From: an uncultured Roseovarius sp.
Lineage (GTDB): Bacteria; Pseudomonadota; Alphaproteobacteria; Rhodobacterales; Rhodobacteraceae
Direction: 5' to 3'
Assembly (NCBI GenBank): GCA_947496175.1
Contig: CANMBU010000002.1
Location: 682,001 to 746,000 of the forward strand
DNA: 64,000 bases
Part shown: piece after piece, positions 26,710 to 35,234 of the stretch
Position numbering within the stretch: the first letter of the stretch is position 1
How the letters are laid out: every line of letters starts with the position of its first letter
Translations under genes and position numbers: made by a program
Notes under the pieces: generated by a model
Databases searched by the model: none
What the model was told of the DNA's origin: nothing
Seen by the model: only the letters and a program-made list of their open reading frames with translations

Positions 26710-27855
26710 ATGACCCTGACTGCAAACTGGAGTTACCCCAACCCGATCCGTTTTGGCGCAGGCCGCATTGCCGAGATCGCTGATGCCTGCGCTGCAGCGG
26801 ACATCAAGAAGCCGCTCTTGGTGACAGATAAGGGGCTGGCCGACAACGAGATCACGCATCGCACCTTGAGTTTGATGAATGAGGCCGGGCTGGGCCGTGC
26901 GCTTTTTGCCGATGTGGACCCCAACCCGACAGACAAGAACGCCGAAGCCGGGGTGCAGGTCTATCGCGACGGTGGCTATGACGGGGTGATCGCCTTCGGG
27001 GGAGGCTCGGGGCTGGACCTTGGCAAAGTCATCGCCTTCATGGCCGGGCAAACGCGCCCTATCTGGGATTTTGAGGATATTGGCGATTGGTGGACCCGCG
27101 CTGATCCTGATGGCATCGCACCGGTCGTGGCCGTGCCGACCACGGCAGGGACGGGATCAGAGGTGGGGCGTGCAAGTGTGATCACCAATTCCGAAAGCCA
27201 CGAAAAGAAAATCATCTTTCATCCCAAGATGTTGCCTGCAGTAGTGATCGCCGACCCTGAACTCACGGTTGGCATGCCCAAATTCATCACCGCAGGCACG
27301 GGGCTTGACGCCTTTGCTCATTGCGTCGAGGCCTACAGCTCCCCGCATTATCACCCGATGAGCCAGGGGATTGCCCTGGAAGGGATGCGTTTGGTCAAAG
27401 AGTATCTGCCCCGCGCCTATGCGGATGGCACCGATATTGAGGCCCGCGCCAACATGATGAGTGCAGCGGCCATGGGGGCGACGGCTTTTCAAAAGGGGCT
27501 TGGGGCCATCCATGCGCTCAGTCATCCCATTGGAGCCATGCACCACACCCACCACGGCACCACCAATGCGGTGTGCATGCCCGCGGTGCTCCAGTTCAAC
27601 GCGTCGGAAATTCGGGATCGGTTTGGTGCTGTCGCGGCCTATCTGAGCATTGACGGCGGCTTTGATGGATTCTGCAACTACGTGGATGAGCTGAACGCCG
27701 CAATGAACATCCCCAAAACCCTCACAGATCTTGGCGTGACGAACCCGGACATGGACAGCCTCGTCGATGCCGCGCTACGTGATCCAAGTACGGGCGGCAA
27801 TCCGGTTGAAATGACGGCAGAAAACACCCGCGCTTTGTTTGAAGCGCTGATGTAG
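26710..27855 (+). CDS. Iron-containing (group III) alcohol dehydrogenase
   Basis: 381 residues. The NAD-binding region IAFGGGSGLDLGKVIAFMAG, the metal-binding histidines in DAFAHCVEAYSS and GAIHALSHPIGAMHHTHHGT, and the PTTAGTGSEVGRASVI loop are all intact. It should oxidise or reduce an alcohol/aldehyde formed from the compound imported by the preceding TRAP system. The ribosome binding site is weak. The last gene of the operon; it faces the anti-sigma gene. Confidence 0.92.
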   Translation: MTLTANWSYPNPIRFGAGRIAEIADACAAADIKKPLLVTDKGLADNEITHRTLSLMNEAGLGRALFADVDPNPTDKNAEAGVQVYRDGGYDGVIAFGGGSGLDLGKVIAFMAGQTRPIWDFEDIGDWWTRADPDGIAPVVAVPTTAGTGSEVGRASVITNSESHEKKIIFHPKMLPAVVIADPELTVGMPKFITAGTGLDAFAHCVEAYSSPHYHPMSQGIALEGMRLVKEYLPRAYADGTDIEARANMMSAAAMGATAFQKGLGAIHALSHPIGAMHHTHHGTTNAVCMPAVLQFNASEIRDRFGAVAAYLSIDGGFDGFCNYVDELNAAMNIPKTLTDLGVTNPDMDSLVDAALRDPSTGGNPVEMTAENTRALFEALM

Positions 27856-27890
27856 GCAAATTCGGTCAAAAAGATTGACGCCTTGTTGGC

Positions 27891-28673
27891 CTACGCATCC
27901 ACCGCGGCGGTCTGCGCGATGGCCTCCAGATCATCACGGCCTTCGTCACCCACGATGACAAAATTCGCGTTCTGTCCGCCCCAGCTGACCATGTCGAAAC
28001 CATCAATGCTGCGTTCGGTGAAACCATCGGCAGGCGTGTCTGTTTGTATAAGACACAGGGCCACAACGCGCCCCTCTGCATCCTTGAACATCAGTTGCGA
28101 CACAGGTTTACCGGCAGCCACAAGCAGGCGCGCACCCTGAAAGGTCAGACCGTGCTGCGACAAGTCTGGAACACGGACTTGCGCCCCAACGGTTTTGGTC
28201 AGCCAGGTCTCGATATGATCCGCTTCACTTGCGGGCACTTCAACAAGATGCCGCTCCTGTCCGGCATAGACGCGGTGATAATCCACTATGTCTTCCAGCC
28301 ACCCAGGCGCCGAGGCCAGTTGGGAGGTGTTGGTTGACCCCGCAAGGTATCCGCCAGCCCCGCCAATCATCAACGCCAAGCAGGCGGCAATGGCGGTGAG
28401 CCACGTGAGCGAGCTGGGCTTGCCGGGCAAGTTTGCGGCAGGCGCATCCGCGGCGGGCGGAGCATTTTCAATGGCAGCGGCCAGTTCAAAGGGAACCGGT
28501 TCGTTCAGGATTTCGGCAAAATCGTCCTGAGCCGCCTGATCCGCAGCCATCAGACTCTCCAGTTCTGCGCGCAGTTCAGCGTCCGTTTCCAGCGTTTTTT
28601 CAATCTCAAGTGTCTCTGCCGGTGACAATTCACCATCGAGGAATGCGCTGAGAGTTTCGGGGTCACGTGTCAC
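27891..28673 (-). CDS. Anti-sigma factor, single-pass membrane protein
   Basis: 260 residues. The N-terminus (TLSAFLDGELSPAETLEIEK) is the anti-sigma helix bundle that binds the sigma factor; one membrane helix spans about 89-112; the periplasmic C-terminal part resembles the RskA-type tail. No HxxxCxxC zinc motif is present, so it is not a redox-type (ZAS) anti-sigma. The GTG start overlaps the stop of the sigma gene (GTGA). It should hold the sigma factor at the membrane until an envelope signal releases it. Confidence 0.82.
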   Translation of the reverse strand: MTRDPETLSAFLDGELSPAETLEIEKTLETDAELRAELESLMAADQAAQDDFAEILNEPVPFELAAAIENAPPAADAPAANLPGKPSSLTWLTAIAACLALMIGGAGGYLAGSTNTSQLASAPGWLEDIVDYHRVYAGQERHLVEVPASEADHIETWLTKTVGAQVRVPDLSQHGLTFQGARLLVAAGKPVSQLMFKDAEGRVVALCLIQTDTPADGFTERSIDGFDMVSWGGQNANFVIVGDEGRDDLEAIAQTAAVDA

Positions 28674-29209
28674 TGATCCGTTCCCTCTGTTTGGGCAAGC
28701 TCTTGGGCCAAAAGCTTGCGCGCGCGATGAACACGGCTCATCACTGTGCCAATGGGAACGCTGAGAAGTTCGGCCGTCTCAGCATAACTGTAGCCTTCGA
28801 CCGAGACCAAAAGCAGCACCGAAGACAGGTCCTGAGGCAGCGCTGCAATTTTTCCTTTGAGCTGGCTTGCGACCACAGACTCTTCGCCTGTATCGCGTGA
28901 GACCAATTCATTCGTTTCGTCCGCAGGCACATGGCCTTGGCCCAACCGGACCTGACGTTTGCGCAGCTCACTGATCCACAGGTTTCGCGTGATCCGGAAT
29001 ACCCAGCGATCCAGAGGCTGGCTGGGGTCCCATTGATCCGACCGGCTCAGGGCCCTCAGGCAGGCTTCCTGCACCAGATCGTCTGCCTCTGTTGCAGAAC
29101 GGGTCATGGTTCGGGCAAACCGCCGCAGCCGAGGCAGCATCGCGATCAGGTCTTTTTTCAGATCTTGTGCCAAACAGACGTCCCGAACCGGTTGCAAGGG
29201 CCGTGTCAT
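28670..29209 (-). CDS. ECF-type RNA polymerase sigma factor
   Basis: About 179 residues from ATG 29209; an ATG at 29287 with GGAG close upstream would add 26 residues and is a real alternative. Region 2 (ATEADDLVQEACLRALSRSD; LDRWVFRITRNLWISELRKR) and region 4 (LSSVLLLVSVEGYSYAETAE; PIGTVMSRVHRARKLL) are clear. It is transcribed with its membrane anti-sigma gene. A GGAATA-N16-CGTAAA element upstream suggests autoregulation. Confidence 0.88.
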   Translation of the reverse strand: MTRPLQPVRDVCLAQDLKKDLIAMLPRLRRFARTMTRSATEADDLVQEACLRALSRSDQWDPSQPLDRWVFRITRNLWISELRKRQVRLGQGHVPADETNELVSRDTGEESVVASQLKGKIAALPQDLSSVLLLVSVEGYSYAETAELLSVPIGTVMSRVHRARKLLAQELAQTEGTDQ

Positions 29210-29316
29210 GGCCACAGATGTTACACCCGCAAACGGCGCCGTGCACGGAATGTGCCTTTGGTTTTGGCGCGTTTGCAGATGTAGCATTACACACTCCGAA
29301 CTCGGGTTACGACAGG

Positions 29317-29344
29317 TTTACGCATCAGGTGGCAAGAATATTCC
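29317..29344 (-). promoter_or_regulatory. Candidate ECF promoter of the sigma operon
   Basis: Minus strand: GGAATA, 16 bases, CGTAAA. ECF sigma factors often read GGAA-type -35 and CGT-type -10 boxes with this spacing. The same arrangement occurs before the secreted peptide gene at 29849-29876, which supports both. Confidence 0.5.
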
Positions 29345-29491
29345 GGTCGCATAATTCTTTTTCGAAATCGCGAGACGAAGGGCGCGATCTGGATCAGGCG
29401 TGTTTGGATCAAAAGCATCAGACACACTAGAGAATTGAGTGAAGCCAGAACAAAGAGGTTGGCAAATGTGATGGCTTTGCCTGTCCAATCC

Positions 29492-29526
29492 AAGAAAAAA
29501 GGCAGCCGCGAAAAAATGCGGCTGCC
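29492..29526 (-). terminator. Rho-independent terminator, leftward
   Basis: Minus strand: a 9-base-pair stem GGCAGCCGC / GCGGCTGCC with an 8-base loop, followed by TTTTTTCTT. It ends a leftward transcript, most simply that of the small secreted peptide gene at 29640-29795, and separates it from the sigma operon. Confidence 0.85.
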
Positions 29527-29639
29527 GGTCACTTGTTACCAAACAGAGGGAAAAAACCTGCTATGGAAAATTTTTGTCAAAAGACGTTTTAGAAAACTAG
29601 AAAACTGGTTTGAGACGTAGAGAGCGTACTTTGACAGGA

Positions 29640-29795
29640 TCAGGCCGCCAGCCGGGCATTCCTTTCCTCCAATTCGTATGCATCCCCCATTGGGCCTGGT
29701 GAACTGAGGCCTGACTCTGCTGGATGGCTGCCAGCGAAGGCCATAATCATTACTGTTGTAAAAACTGTCAGTGCCGAGATTGCTTTCACTCGCAT
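29640..29795 (-). CDS. Small secreted peptide, 51 residues, unknown function
   Basis: Not in a known family. It begins MRVKAISALTVFTTVMIMAF followed by AGSHPAES, a good signal peptide; the mature remainder would be about 25 residues, polar and acidic, ending NARLAA. GGAAAGG lies 9 bases before the ATG at 29795. A competing ATG at 29802 opens a different frame without a signal peptide. It has its own candidate ECF promoter and a downstream terminator, so a discrete transcript is likely. A mature peptide of this kind could be an envelope stress or signalling factor, but that is speculation. Confidence 0.5.
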   Translation of the reverse strand: MRVKAISALTVFTTVMIMAFAGSHPAESGLSSPGPMGDAYELEERNARLAA

Positions 29796-29848
29796 GGCGC
29801 ATGTCCTTTCCGATGCGGACGTTTGAAGTTTCGGTCGTTCTGCAAGGA

Positions 29849-29876
29849 CTAACGCGTGAACCCGGTGGATTATTCT
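29849..29876 (-). promoter_or_regulatory. Candidate ECF promoter of the secreted peptide gene
   Basis: Minus strand: AGAATA, 16 bases, CGTTAG, about 50 bases before the peptide ATG. Spacing and boxes match those before the sigma gene. An overlapping inverted repeat GAACCCG-N12-CGGGTTC at 29858-29883 may be a regulator site. Confidence 0.45.
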
Positions 29877-29883
29877 CGGGTTC

Positions 29884-30196
29884 GGAAAATTTTTTGATTT
29901 TTTTTGCTTCGAGCCGGTTTCTAATCAGATTTGAGCAGATCCGCTGAGCTCACACATGTGAAAGGTCAGAGCATCGCAGTGCTCTTGGGATGAAAAAGAT
30001 TATGGAACTCAATCGGTGCAGACAAAAAGACCGAGTCCGACCCACGGCAACTGTGAGCGATAAACCTTTCTTCTTCTTGCAGGCATAAGTCGCGCACACG
30101 CTGCACGAAATGTTTCAGCGCTTCATGTTGAAAAACACGTTGGAACTGCTCCGCAAACCAGATTTCAATTTAATCCCTTTGGGACGCGCGAAGGAT
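29884..30196. other. Intergenic region downstream of trxB
   Basis: About 310 bases between the secreted-peptide promoter and the end of trxB. A hairpin AGAGCA-N6-TGCTCT occurs at 29971-29988. No T run follows it on either strand, and I see no convincing gene. Confidence 0.35.
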
Positions 30197-31141
30197 TTAT
30201 CCGTCTTGCTCGGCCAGAAACTTTTCTGCATCAAGCGCCGCCATACAGCCCATACCTGCAGATGTAACAGCCTGACGATAAACATGATCCGTCAAGTCGC
30301 CCGCTGCGAAGAGGCCAGGGATCGATGTACGCGTGCTTCCAGCCTCAACCTGGACGTATTCGCCGTGATGCATCTCAACCTTGCCTTTGACCAGTTCGTT
30401 GGCAGGCGCATGGCCGATGGCGATAAAGACACCTTTGCAGGCGATCTCGGAGGTTTTTCCGGTCTTGTTGTTTTTGACCCGAACACCGGTCACACCTTTT
30501 GGGTTGTCATCGCCCAGCACTTCTTCAAGTTCATGAAACCAAAGTGGTTCGATCTTTGGATGCTTGAGCAAACGGTCCTGAAGGATCTTCTCGGCACGCA
30601 ATTCATCGCGGCGGTGGATCAGCGTGACCTTGGACGCGAAATTGGTCAGGAAAAGCGCCTCTTCCACGGCTGTGTTGCCGCCGCCGATCACGACGATTTC
30701 CTCGCCACGGTAAAAGAACCCATCGCAAGTTGCGCAGGCCGAGACGCCAAAGCCCTTGAATGCCTCTTCTGAGGGCAAACCAAGCCACTTGGCGCGCGCC
30801 CCGGTGGCCAAAATCACGGCATCGGCGGTATAGGTCGTGCCACTGTCGCCTTTGGCCACAAAAGGACGGCTTTCGACATCCAGTTCTGTAATGATATCGC
30901 CGATGATCTCACAGCCCATCGCCTTGGCATGAGCCTCCATACGCACCATCAGATCGGGGCCTTGCACTTCGGTATCACCGGGCCAGTTTTCGACTTCGGT
31001 TGTGGTGGTCAACTGACCGCCCGGTTCTATGCCTTGTACGAGGATCGGTGACAGCATCGCCCGCGACGCATAAACGCCTGCGGTGTAGCCAGCCGGACCA
31101 GAGCCAATGATTAGTGCACGTGTATGACGGGTCTCGCCCAT
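30197..31141 (-). CDS. trxB: Thioredoxin-disulfide reductase
   Basis: 314 residues, full length. It uses NADPH and FAD to reduce thioredoxin. FAD motif [18 protein letters not shown], the redox pair in [10 protein letters not shown], the NADPH motif [15 protein letters not shown] and the C-terminal [20 protein letters not shown] are intact. ATG 31141 has AGGGGGAC just upstream; the open frame extends to 31210 without family support. It is divergent from an Lrp-type regulator. Confidence 0.95.
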   Translation of the reverse strand: MGETRHTRALIIGSGPAGYTAGVYASRAMLSPILVQGIEPGGQLTTTTEVENWPGDTEVQGPDLMVRMEAHAKAMGCEIIGDIITELDVESRPFVAKGDSGTTYTADAVILATGARAKWLGLPSEEAFKGFGVSACATCDGFFYRGEEIVVIGGGNTAVEEALFLTNFASKVTLIHRRDELRAEKILQDRLLKHPKIEPLWFHELEEVLGDDNPKGVTGVRVKNNKTGKTSEIACKGVFIAIGHAPANELVKGKVEMHHGEYVQVEAGSTRTSIPGLFAAGDLTDHVYRQAVTSAGMGCMAALDAEKFLAEQDG

Positions 31142-31354
31142 GATGTCCCCCTTGCCTGTATATCCAGCACGCCTCTGCGCTGGCGAGTCTGGCCAGATAT
31201 AGCTGCGCATGACGGGCAGTGGTAGCCCTGCAGAGCAGCTATGCGCAGAGCAGCAGAAAATAATTTTCGTGAAATGATCTTTCGCAGTGGCGAAACAATA
31301 TTGCGCACACCTGCGGTGGTGCTATAACAATCCGTAATTAACGGGGACATTTCA

Positions 31355-31855
31355 ATGCCAGCAACACGCCTTGACGATATCGACCGAAAAATTCTGGCCG
31401 AGCTACAGGCCGATGGTCGTATGACGAATGTCGAATTGGCCCGTCGCGTGGGCATTTCTGCGCCGCCCTGCCTGCGGCGGGTGCGGACGCTGGAAGAGAT
31501 GGGATATATCCGCGGCTACCACGCCGATGTCGATCCCCGTGAGCTGGGCTTCGAGGTGCAGGTCTTTGCGATGGTCGGGCTGCAAAGTCAGGCGGAAGTG
31601 GATTTGTCCGCCTTTGAGGAGCGCTGCAATGGCTGGCCGCTGGTGCGCGAGTGTCACATGCTCAATGGGGAGGTGGATTTCATCCTGAAATGCGTCGCCC
31701 CGGATCTATCGACATTTCAAAGCTTCCTGACCGGTCAGTTGACCGCCGCTGATAACGTGGCTTCGGTCAAAACCTCGCTTGTGATCCGCGGGTCCAAGGA
31801 TGAACCGGGCGTGCCTTTTGATGTGCTTGAGGATCGCCTCAGCAAATCCGCCTGA
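31355..31855 (+). CDS. Lrp/AsnC family transcriptional regulator
   Basis: 166 residues. N-terminal helix-turn-helix (LDDIDRKILAELQADGRMTN; VELARRVGISAPPCLRRVRT) and a C-terminal RAM domain (VRECHMLNGEVDFILKCVAP). GGGGAC precedes the ATG by about 8 bases. Divergent from trxB; control of that gene or of amino-acid genes elsewhere is possible but not shown. Confidence 0.9.
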   Translation: MPATRLDDIDRKILAELQADGRMTNVELARRVGISAPPCLRRVRTLEEMGYIRGYHADVDPRELGFEVQVFAMVGLQSQAEVDLSAFEERCNGWPLVRECHMLNGEVDFILKCVAPDLSTFQSFLTGQLTAADNVASVKTSLVIRGSKDEPGVPFDVLEDRLSKSA

Positions 31856-31862
31856 CATGTAA

Positions 31863-31885
31863 GGCCCCGAGTGTGACACTCGGGG
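31863..31885. terminator. Hairpin between convergent lrp and Hint genes
   Basis: A perfect 10-base-pair stem GCCCCGAGTG / CACTCGGGGC with a 3-base loop fills the 38-base gap between two facing genes. No T run follows on either side, so it is a bidirectional barrier or 3'-end stabiliser. Confidence 0.6.
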
Positions 31886-31893
31886 CGCTATCG

Positions 31894-32670
31894 TCAAAAC
31901 AGGTCGGTCGGCAGGCGCATGTATCGTGTGCTGCCAAATTCGGTGGGGCGCGTCAGATGCGGAAACATCGACATGAAAAGTGACAGCGCATTCTGGCCCA
32001 TATTGCGATCAAATCCATTTCCCGGATGGAAGGTTTCCATTTCCAGCCCGGCCGCCGTGATAACCGAATGGCGCGGCAAGCAGAGGTGATAGACTGACAC
32101 TGGGTGCTGAGGCATAATTTCGATGACGTTAAGGCCATCTGCCAAATCCCGCGCAGGTGTCAGCATCTGGTCGCCCGACATACTGTCACGCAAGCCTTCG
32201 GGCCGGGACATGATGCGCGCGCCAGGACCGGCCATCAGGTTGGCTTCGGGGCGACCCAAACCAAACGCTTCGGGCATGACGCGTGTCATCCGGCATGAGC
32301 GTGGGTCGATGCCTGGGGCGTGCGGAATAATCGTCATGGAGCCAATCCACGTGATCGGAAGCGGTTCACCGTCTTTGGTGATCACTTCCATACCTGGCTC
32401 AAGATCTTCGATGGCGACTCGTCCGCGCGGTGTATTGATCAGTGTGCCCCGCGAAAAGGCAGAAAAGGCCGCTTCGAATTTGGGCAAGGCAGGGCCAATT
32501 TGTTCGCGAAAATCTGAGGTTCCATCGCTGCGCAGATAACTGATCTGAAAGCGCCGCATGGGACGGTGGTTTCGATCTGGCTGAGGGACATAAGCCGGAC
32601 CGAAACCACTGTTTTTATCTCTGATCTGGGTTGCCGCCGGGACCGAGGCGGCAATGGAGGGGGTAGTCAT
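31894..32670 (-). CDS. Hint-domain protein lacking the catalytic cysteine
   Basis: 258 residues. After a polar N-terminus, the segment GTLINTPRGRVAIEDLEPGM (about residues 75-94) and the block PITWIGSMTI match the bacterial Hint_2 (hedgehog/intein) domain; PQHPVSVYHLCLPRHSVITA carries the later conserved histidines. In the usual start CF.PGT the Cys is Ala71 here (AFSRGT), so self-cleavage should not occur. Such domains are common in Roseobacter genomes as domains of unknown role. No partner gene is evident. ATG at 32670. Confidence 0.75.
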   Translation of the reverse strand: MTTPSIAASVPAATQIRDKNSGFGPAYVPQPDRNHRPMRRFQISYLRSDGTSDFREQIGPALPKFEAAFSAFSRGTLINTPRGRVAIEDLEPGMEVITKDGEPLPITWIGSMTIIPHAPGIDPRSCRMTRVMPEAFGLGRPEANLMAGPGARIMSRPEGLRDSMSGDQMLTPARDLADGLNVIEIMPQHPVSVYHLCLPRHSVITAAGLEMETFHPGNGFDRNMGQNALSLFMSMFPHLTRPTEFGSTRYMRLPTDLF

Positions 32671-32904
32671 GTTGCGTCACCATACTGTTGGCATCACAAC
32701 CGCGTCGGCCCCCACCGACAACGACAGTTAGATGGTTAAACATTCACTTCGTTACGTGCTCAACAATAAGCCCATATGCCGCCTTTTCACCAAATTTCAG
32801 CGCAAATTGTCCGGTAGCACAGGACAATCCAAACGAATATCTACAAATTGTCCGAGCGATAGGAACCGTTCCGCCACAATTCACTCGAAAGGCGTCCGAA
32901 TCGT
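32671..32904. other. Intergenic region upstream of the Hint gene
   Basis: AT-rich sequence without a convincing gene. It should hold the leftward promoter of the Hint gene, but I cannot place it. Confidence 0.3.
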
Positions 32905-32932
32905 AAAGACCGCCCCCGAAGGAGCGGTCTTT
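32905..32932. terminator. Hairpin terminator after the small basic protein gene
   Basis: AAAGACCGC / GCGGTCTTT pair perfectly around a 10-base loop that can pair further. The stem ends in TTT on both strands. It lies about 50 bases past the stop of the small leftward gene. Confidence 0.6.
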
Positions 32933-32981
32933 GGAGTGTGCCTGTGTGATCTGCCTTGGCGCTGGGGGAGAATTTGGAGGG

Positions 32982-33113
32982 TCAGGCCGACTTTTTCGTG
33001 CTACCAGCTTGAGTTTTGCTCTGTGCGGCCTTGCGTGTGGCGCGGTGGAAGGGAAGTGCCACCGCAGGTTGGCGGCTTGTGTGCAAGATCGATGCCATCC
33101 AACGTTTTTTCAT
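32982..33113 (-). CDS. Small basic protein, 43 residues, conserved-looking
   Basis: Starts MKKRWMASILHTSRQPAVAL and goes on with FHRATRKAAQSKTQ to end STKKSA: strongly basic, no signal or helix of membrane type. AGGACAGGAC lies directly before the ATG, and a hairpin terminator follows the stop. I recall similar short MKKRW-type proteins in Roseobacter genomes, but could not check. Function unknown; nucleic-acid binding is possible from charge. Its upstream 300 bases (33114-33411) contain AT-rich sequence with no other gene. Confidence 0.5.
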   Translation of the reverse strand: MKKRWMASILHTSRQPAVALPFHRATRKAAQSKTQAGSTKKSA

Positions 33114-33411
33114 GTCCTGTCCTCTCAATTTTTGCGTCGCCTCTTTGGGCCTTGTTTTTTGGTTGGGATCAGTATTGCCGCGATTTGCGGCCAAGATTTG
33201 TCGGGCAAAAAAAAGATGAAAAAAACTTTGCACAGGCTTGGCGGTGATTTGGGCGGTTTGTGTCTAATTTTTCTAAATTTATGATTTTATGAGGAATTTC
33301 GGCATGTGCTATATTCAATTCAGGAAAAATCCACGGACTGTTTCCTAAATTGCGGCAAACTTGTGGTCTGCCTTGCCGTGATGCTGCCGTAATCTGGGGA
33401 ATGCCGGGGGC
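33114..33411. other. Intergenic region between the small basic gene and pgeF
   Basis: Holds A/T-rich tracts (runs at 33205-33228 and 33270-33300) and a short hairpin GCCGC-N5-GCGGC near 33178. Probably promoter and leader of the leftward small basic gene. No other gene is supported. Confidence 0.35.
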
Positions 33412-34167
33412 TCAGAGACGAATGACCGAGATCAGCCTGCCATAGTCCACATCGCCCTGATGCGTCGCGCGGCGGTATGAGAAAAACCGGTCCGCGTCAC
33501 TATAGGTGCAATGACGTGTCCAGTGAGCCTGACCAATCCCGGCCTCGCGCAAGCGATGCAGGCCGTAGCTTGGCAGATCAAACTGGTACTTTCCGTCAAC
33601 ACCATTGGCAAAGAACCGGCTGTTGTCGGGGTCATCATCCATGAAGCGCTCTAGAAATTCCGGTCCGACTTCATAAGCGCGCTGGCCGATGGAGGGGCCG
33701 ATCACAGCGGTGATCGTCTCTCGTTGAGCGCCAAGCCCTTCCATTGCCGTAACCGTGGCTTCCAAAACGCCATCCAGCGCGCCACGCCATCCCGCATGTG
33801 CCGCGCCGACAACCCCTGCGTCGGGATCCGCAAACAAGACGGGCTGACAATCCGCTGTCAGAATGCCAAGGGCCATGCCGGGCGTTGCCGTGACCATGGC
33901 ATCGGCTTTGGGGCGGTCCTTGCGTGGGCCGTTGATCACCTCGACATCCGCAGAATGCACCTGGTGCACGGTCAGGAGCGTGTCAGTCGCCACTCCCATC
34001 GCCTCAGCCACCCGTCCACGGTTGATCGCCACCACCTCGGACTGATCGGAAGAGCCTTGCCCGCAATTAAGACCGGAAAACACGCCTGAGGATGCACCGC
34101 CTCTGCGCGTAAAGAACCCGTGCCGAAGCGGGGTCAACGCGTCATGTGTGAGGATTTCTAGGGTCAT
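33412..34167 (-). CDS. pgeF: Purine nucleoside phosphorylase / laccase-domain protein (YfiH family)
   Basis: 251 residues, full length. Family motifs: GFFTRRGGASSG, LTVHQVHSADV, ILTADCQPVLF with the metal Cys, and VGAAHAGWRGALDGVLEATV, together giving the His-Cys-His zinc site. Members cleave purine nucleosides or remove damaged muropeptides. Last gene of lgt - midA - pgeF, joined by 4-base overlaps. Confidence 0.92.
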   Translation of the reverse strand: MTLEILTHDALTPLRHGFFTRRGGASSGVFSGLNCGQGSSDQSEVVAINRGRVAEAMGVATDTLLTVHQVHSADVEVINGPRKDRPKADAMVTATPGMALGILTADCQPVLFADPDAGVVGAAHAGWRGALDGVLEATVTAMEGLGAQRETITAVIGPSIGQRAYEVGPEFLERFMDDDPDNSRFFANGVDGKYQFDLPSYGLHRLREAGIGQAHWTRHCTYSDADRFFSYRRATHQGDVDYGRLISVIRL

Positions 34168-35234
34168 GCATCCAGGCCTGGCGGAGGTGCGGCGGCTTCG
34201 GGATAAAGCGCCATCACTTTAAAGAGCGTCCCCATTTCCGCCTTGTGGGTCAAGCGCCGATGTGCGGCTATGTGCGCGTCCAGCGTGGCACCCGTCATGC
34301 TTTGTGCCAGTGCCTGCGCCCGCGCGGTGATGCCGAGCCGTTCCAGGAACACACCCTGTGCTGTGACGCGGGAGTACCGACAGCCGTCAGTGGCCGCTTG
34401 CGCCAAAGCTTCAAAATCGACATGCGCGCTCAGGTCCGCCTCGCCCGGGGCGTCAAAGATCGTGGTTGTATCATGCCCATGCACTGCCTGAAGCGTATCG
34501 CCCAAAGAGCGCCAGTCGCCGTAGTCGATGATCAGCGCAGCCCCGCCATGTGCTGCTATGCGCTGACTGAGAGCCGTGATGATACCACCAGCACCCGGAG
34601 TGACCTCGACCAGATCGCCCTCTTTGGTATCTTCCAACCTGTGGGCCAGCACATCCTCTGCATGAACAGGTCCCAGACCAAAGGTGAATTGATCACCGGT
34701 CAACCCCACCATGCGTTCGCTCCAGCCATCCCCGCCGCGTTGAAATTGCCGGATGGGCAGGGCATCGAAAAACTCATTGGCCACAGTAAAAAGCGGCATA
34801 TCCGGCAAGGTCTCTGCCGTATCGTGCCAATCTGTGTCCGCATGGTTCAAACTCTCGGCCTGTCGCTTGCGTAAAGCAGGAGAGGATTCAACCAGATGAA
34901 TTCCAGAAAGCGCTTCGAGAAACCCCGGGATGCCCTTGGTGGCGCGTAAGAGATCGACCATAAGCGTTCCAAGCCCCGGTCCAAGCTCAGCCAGCGCAAA
35001 CGGGTTTGGCGCGCCCTGATCCATCCAGGTTTGGGCAAGACACAGTCCGATCAACTCGCCAAACATCTGGCTGATCTCAGGCGCAGTGGTGAAATCTCCC
35101 GCCGCGCCAAAAGGATCGCGGGTGGTGTAATACCCGTGCTCTGGATGCATCAGGCAGGCAGCCATAAACCCATCAAGCCGCATAGGGCCAGTGGCAGCAA
35201 CCTGCGCCTTCAGGATGTCGCCCAGTGCCGTCAT
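34164..35234 (-). CDS. SAM-dependent methyltransferase, MidA/NDUFAF7 family
   Basis: 356 residues. The N-terminus [20 protein letters not shown] and [20 protein letters not shown] are unique to the family, followed by the SAM site [19 protein letters not shown] and [14 protein letters not shown]. Mitochondrial members methylate an arginine of a complex I subunit (NDUFS2); the bacterial role may be the same, but is not proven. ATG 35234 overlaps the lgt stop as ATGA; the frame extends upstream into lgt without support. Confidence 0.9.
   Translation of the reverse strand: MTALGDILKAQVAATGPMRLDGFMAACLMHPEHGYYTTRDPFGAAGDFTTAPEISQMFGELIGLCLAQTWMDQGAPNPFALAELGPGLGTLMVDLLRATKGIPGFLEALSGIHLVESSPALRKRQAESLNHADTDWHDTAETLPDMPLFTVANEFFDALPIRQFQRGGDGWSERMVGLTGDQFTFGLGPVHAEDVLAHRLEDTKEGDLVEVTPGAGGIITALSQRIAAHGGAALIIDYGDWRSLGDTLQAVHGHDTTTIFDAPGEADLSAHVDFEALAQAATDGCRYSRVTAQGVFLERLGITARAQALAQSMTGATLDAHIAAHRRLTHKAEMGTLFKVMALYPEAAAPPPGLDA

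Noticed and set aside
29536-29802. 88-residue frame starting at ATG 29802
   Set aside because: No signal or family features; the neighbouring frame from 29795 has a signal peptide and better spacing to its ribosome binding site.
33178-33260. Small RNA candidate in the gap before pgeF
   Set aside because: A short stem and A-rich run are present, but the order is wrong for a terminator and no promoter is visible.
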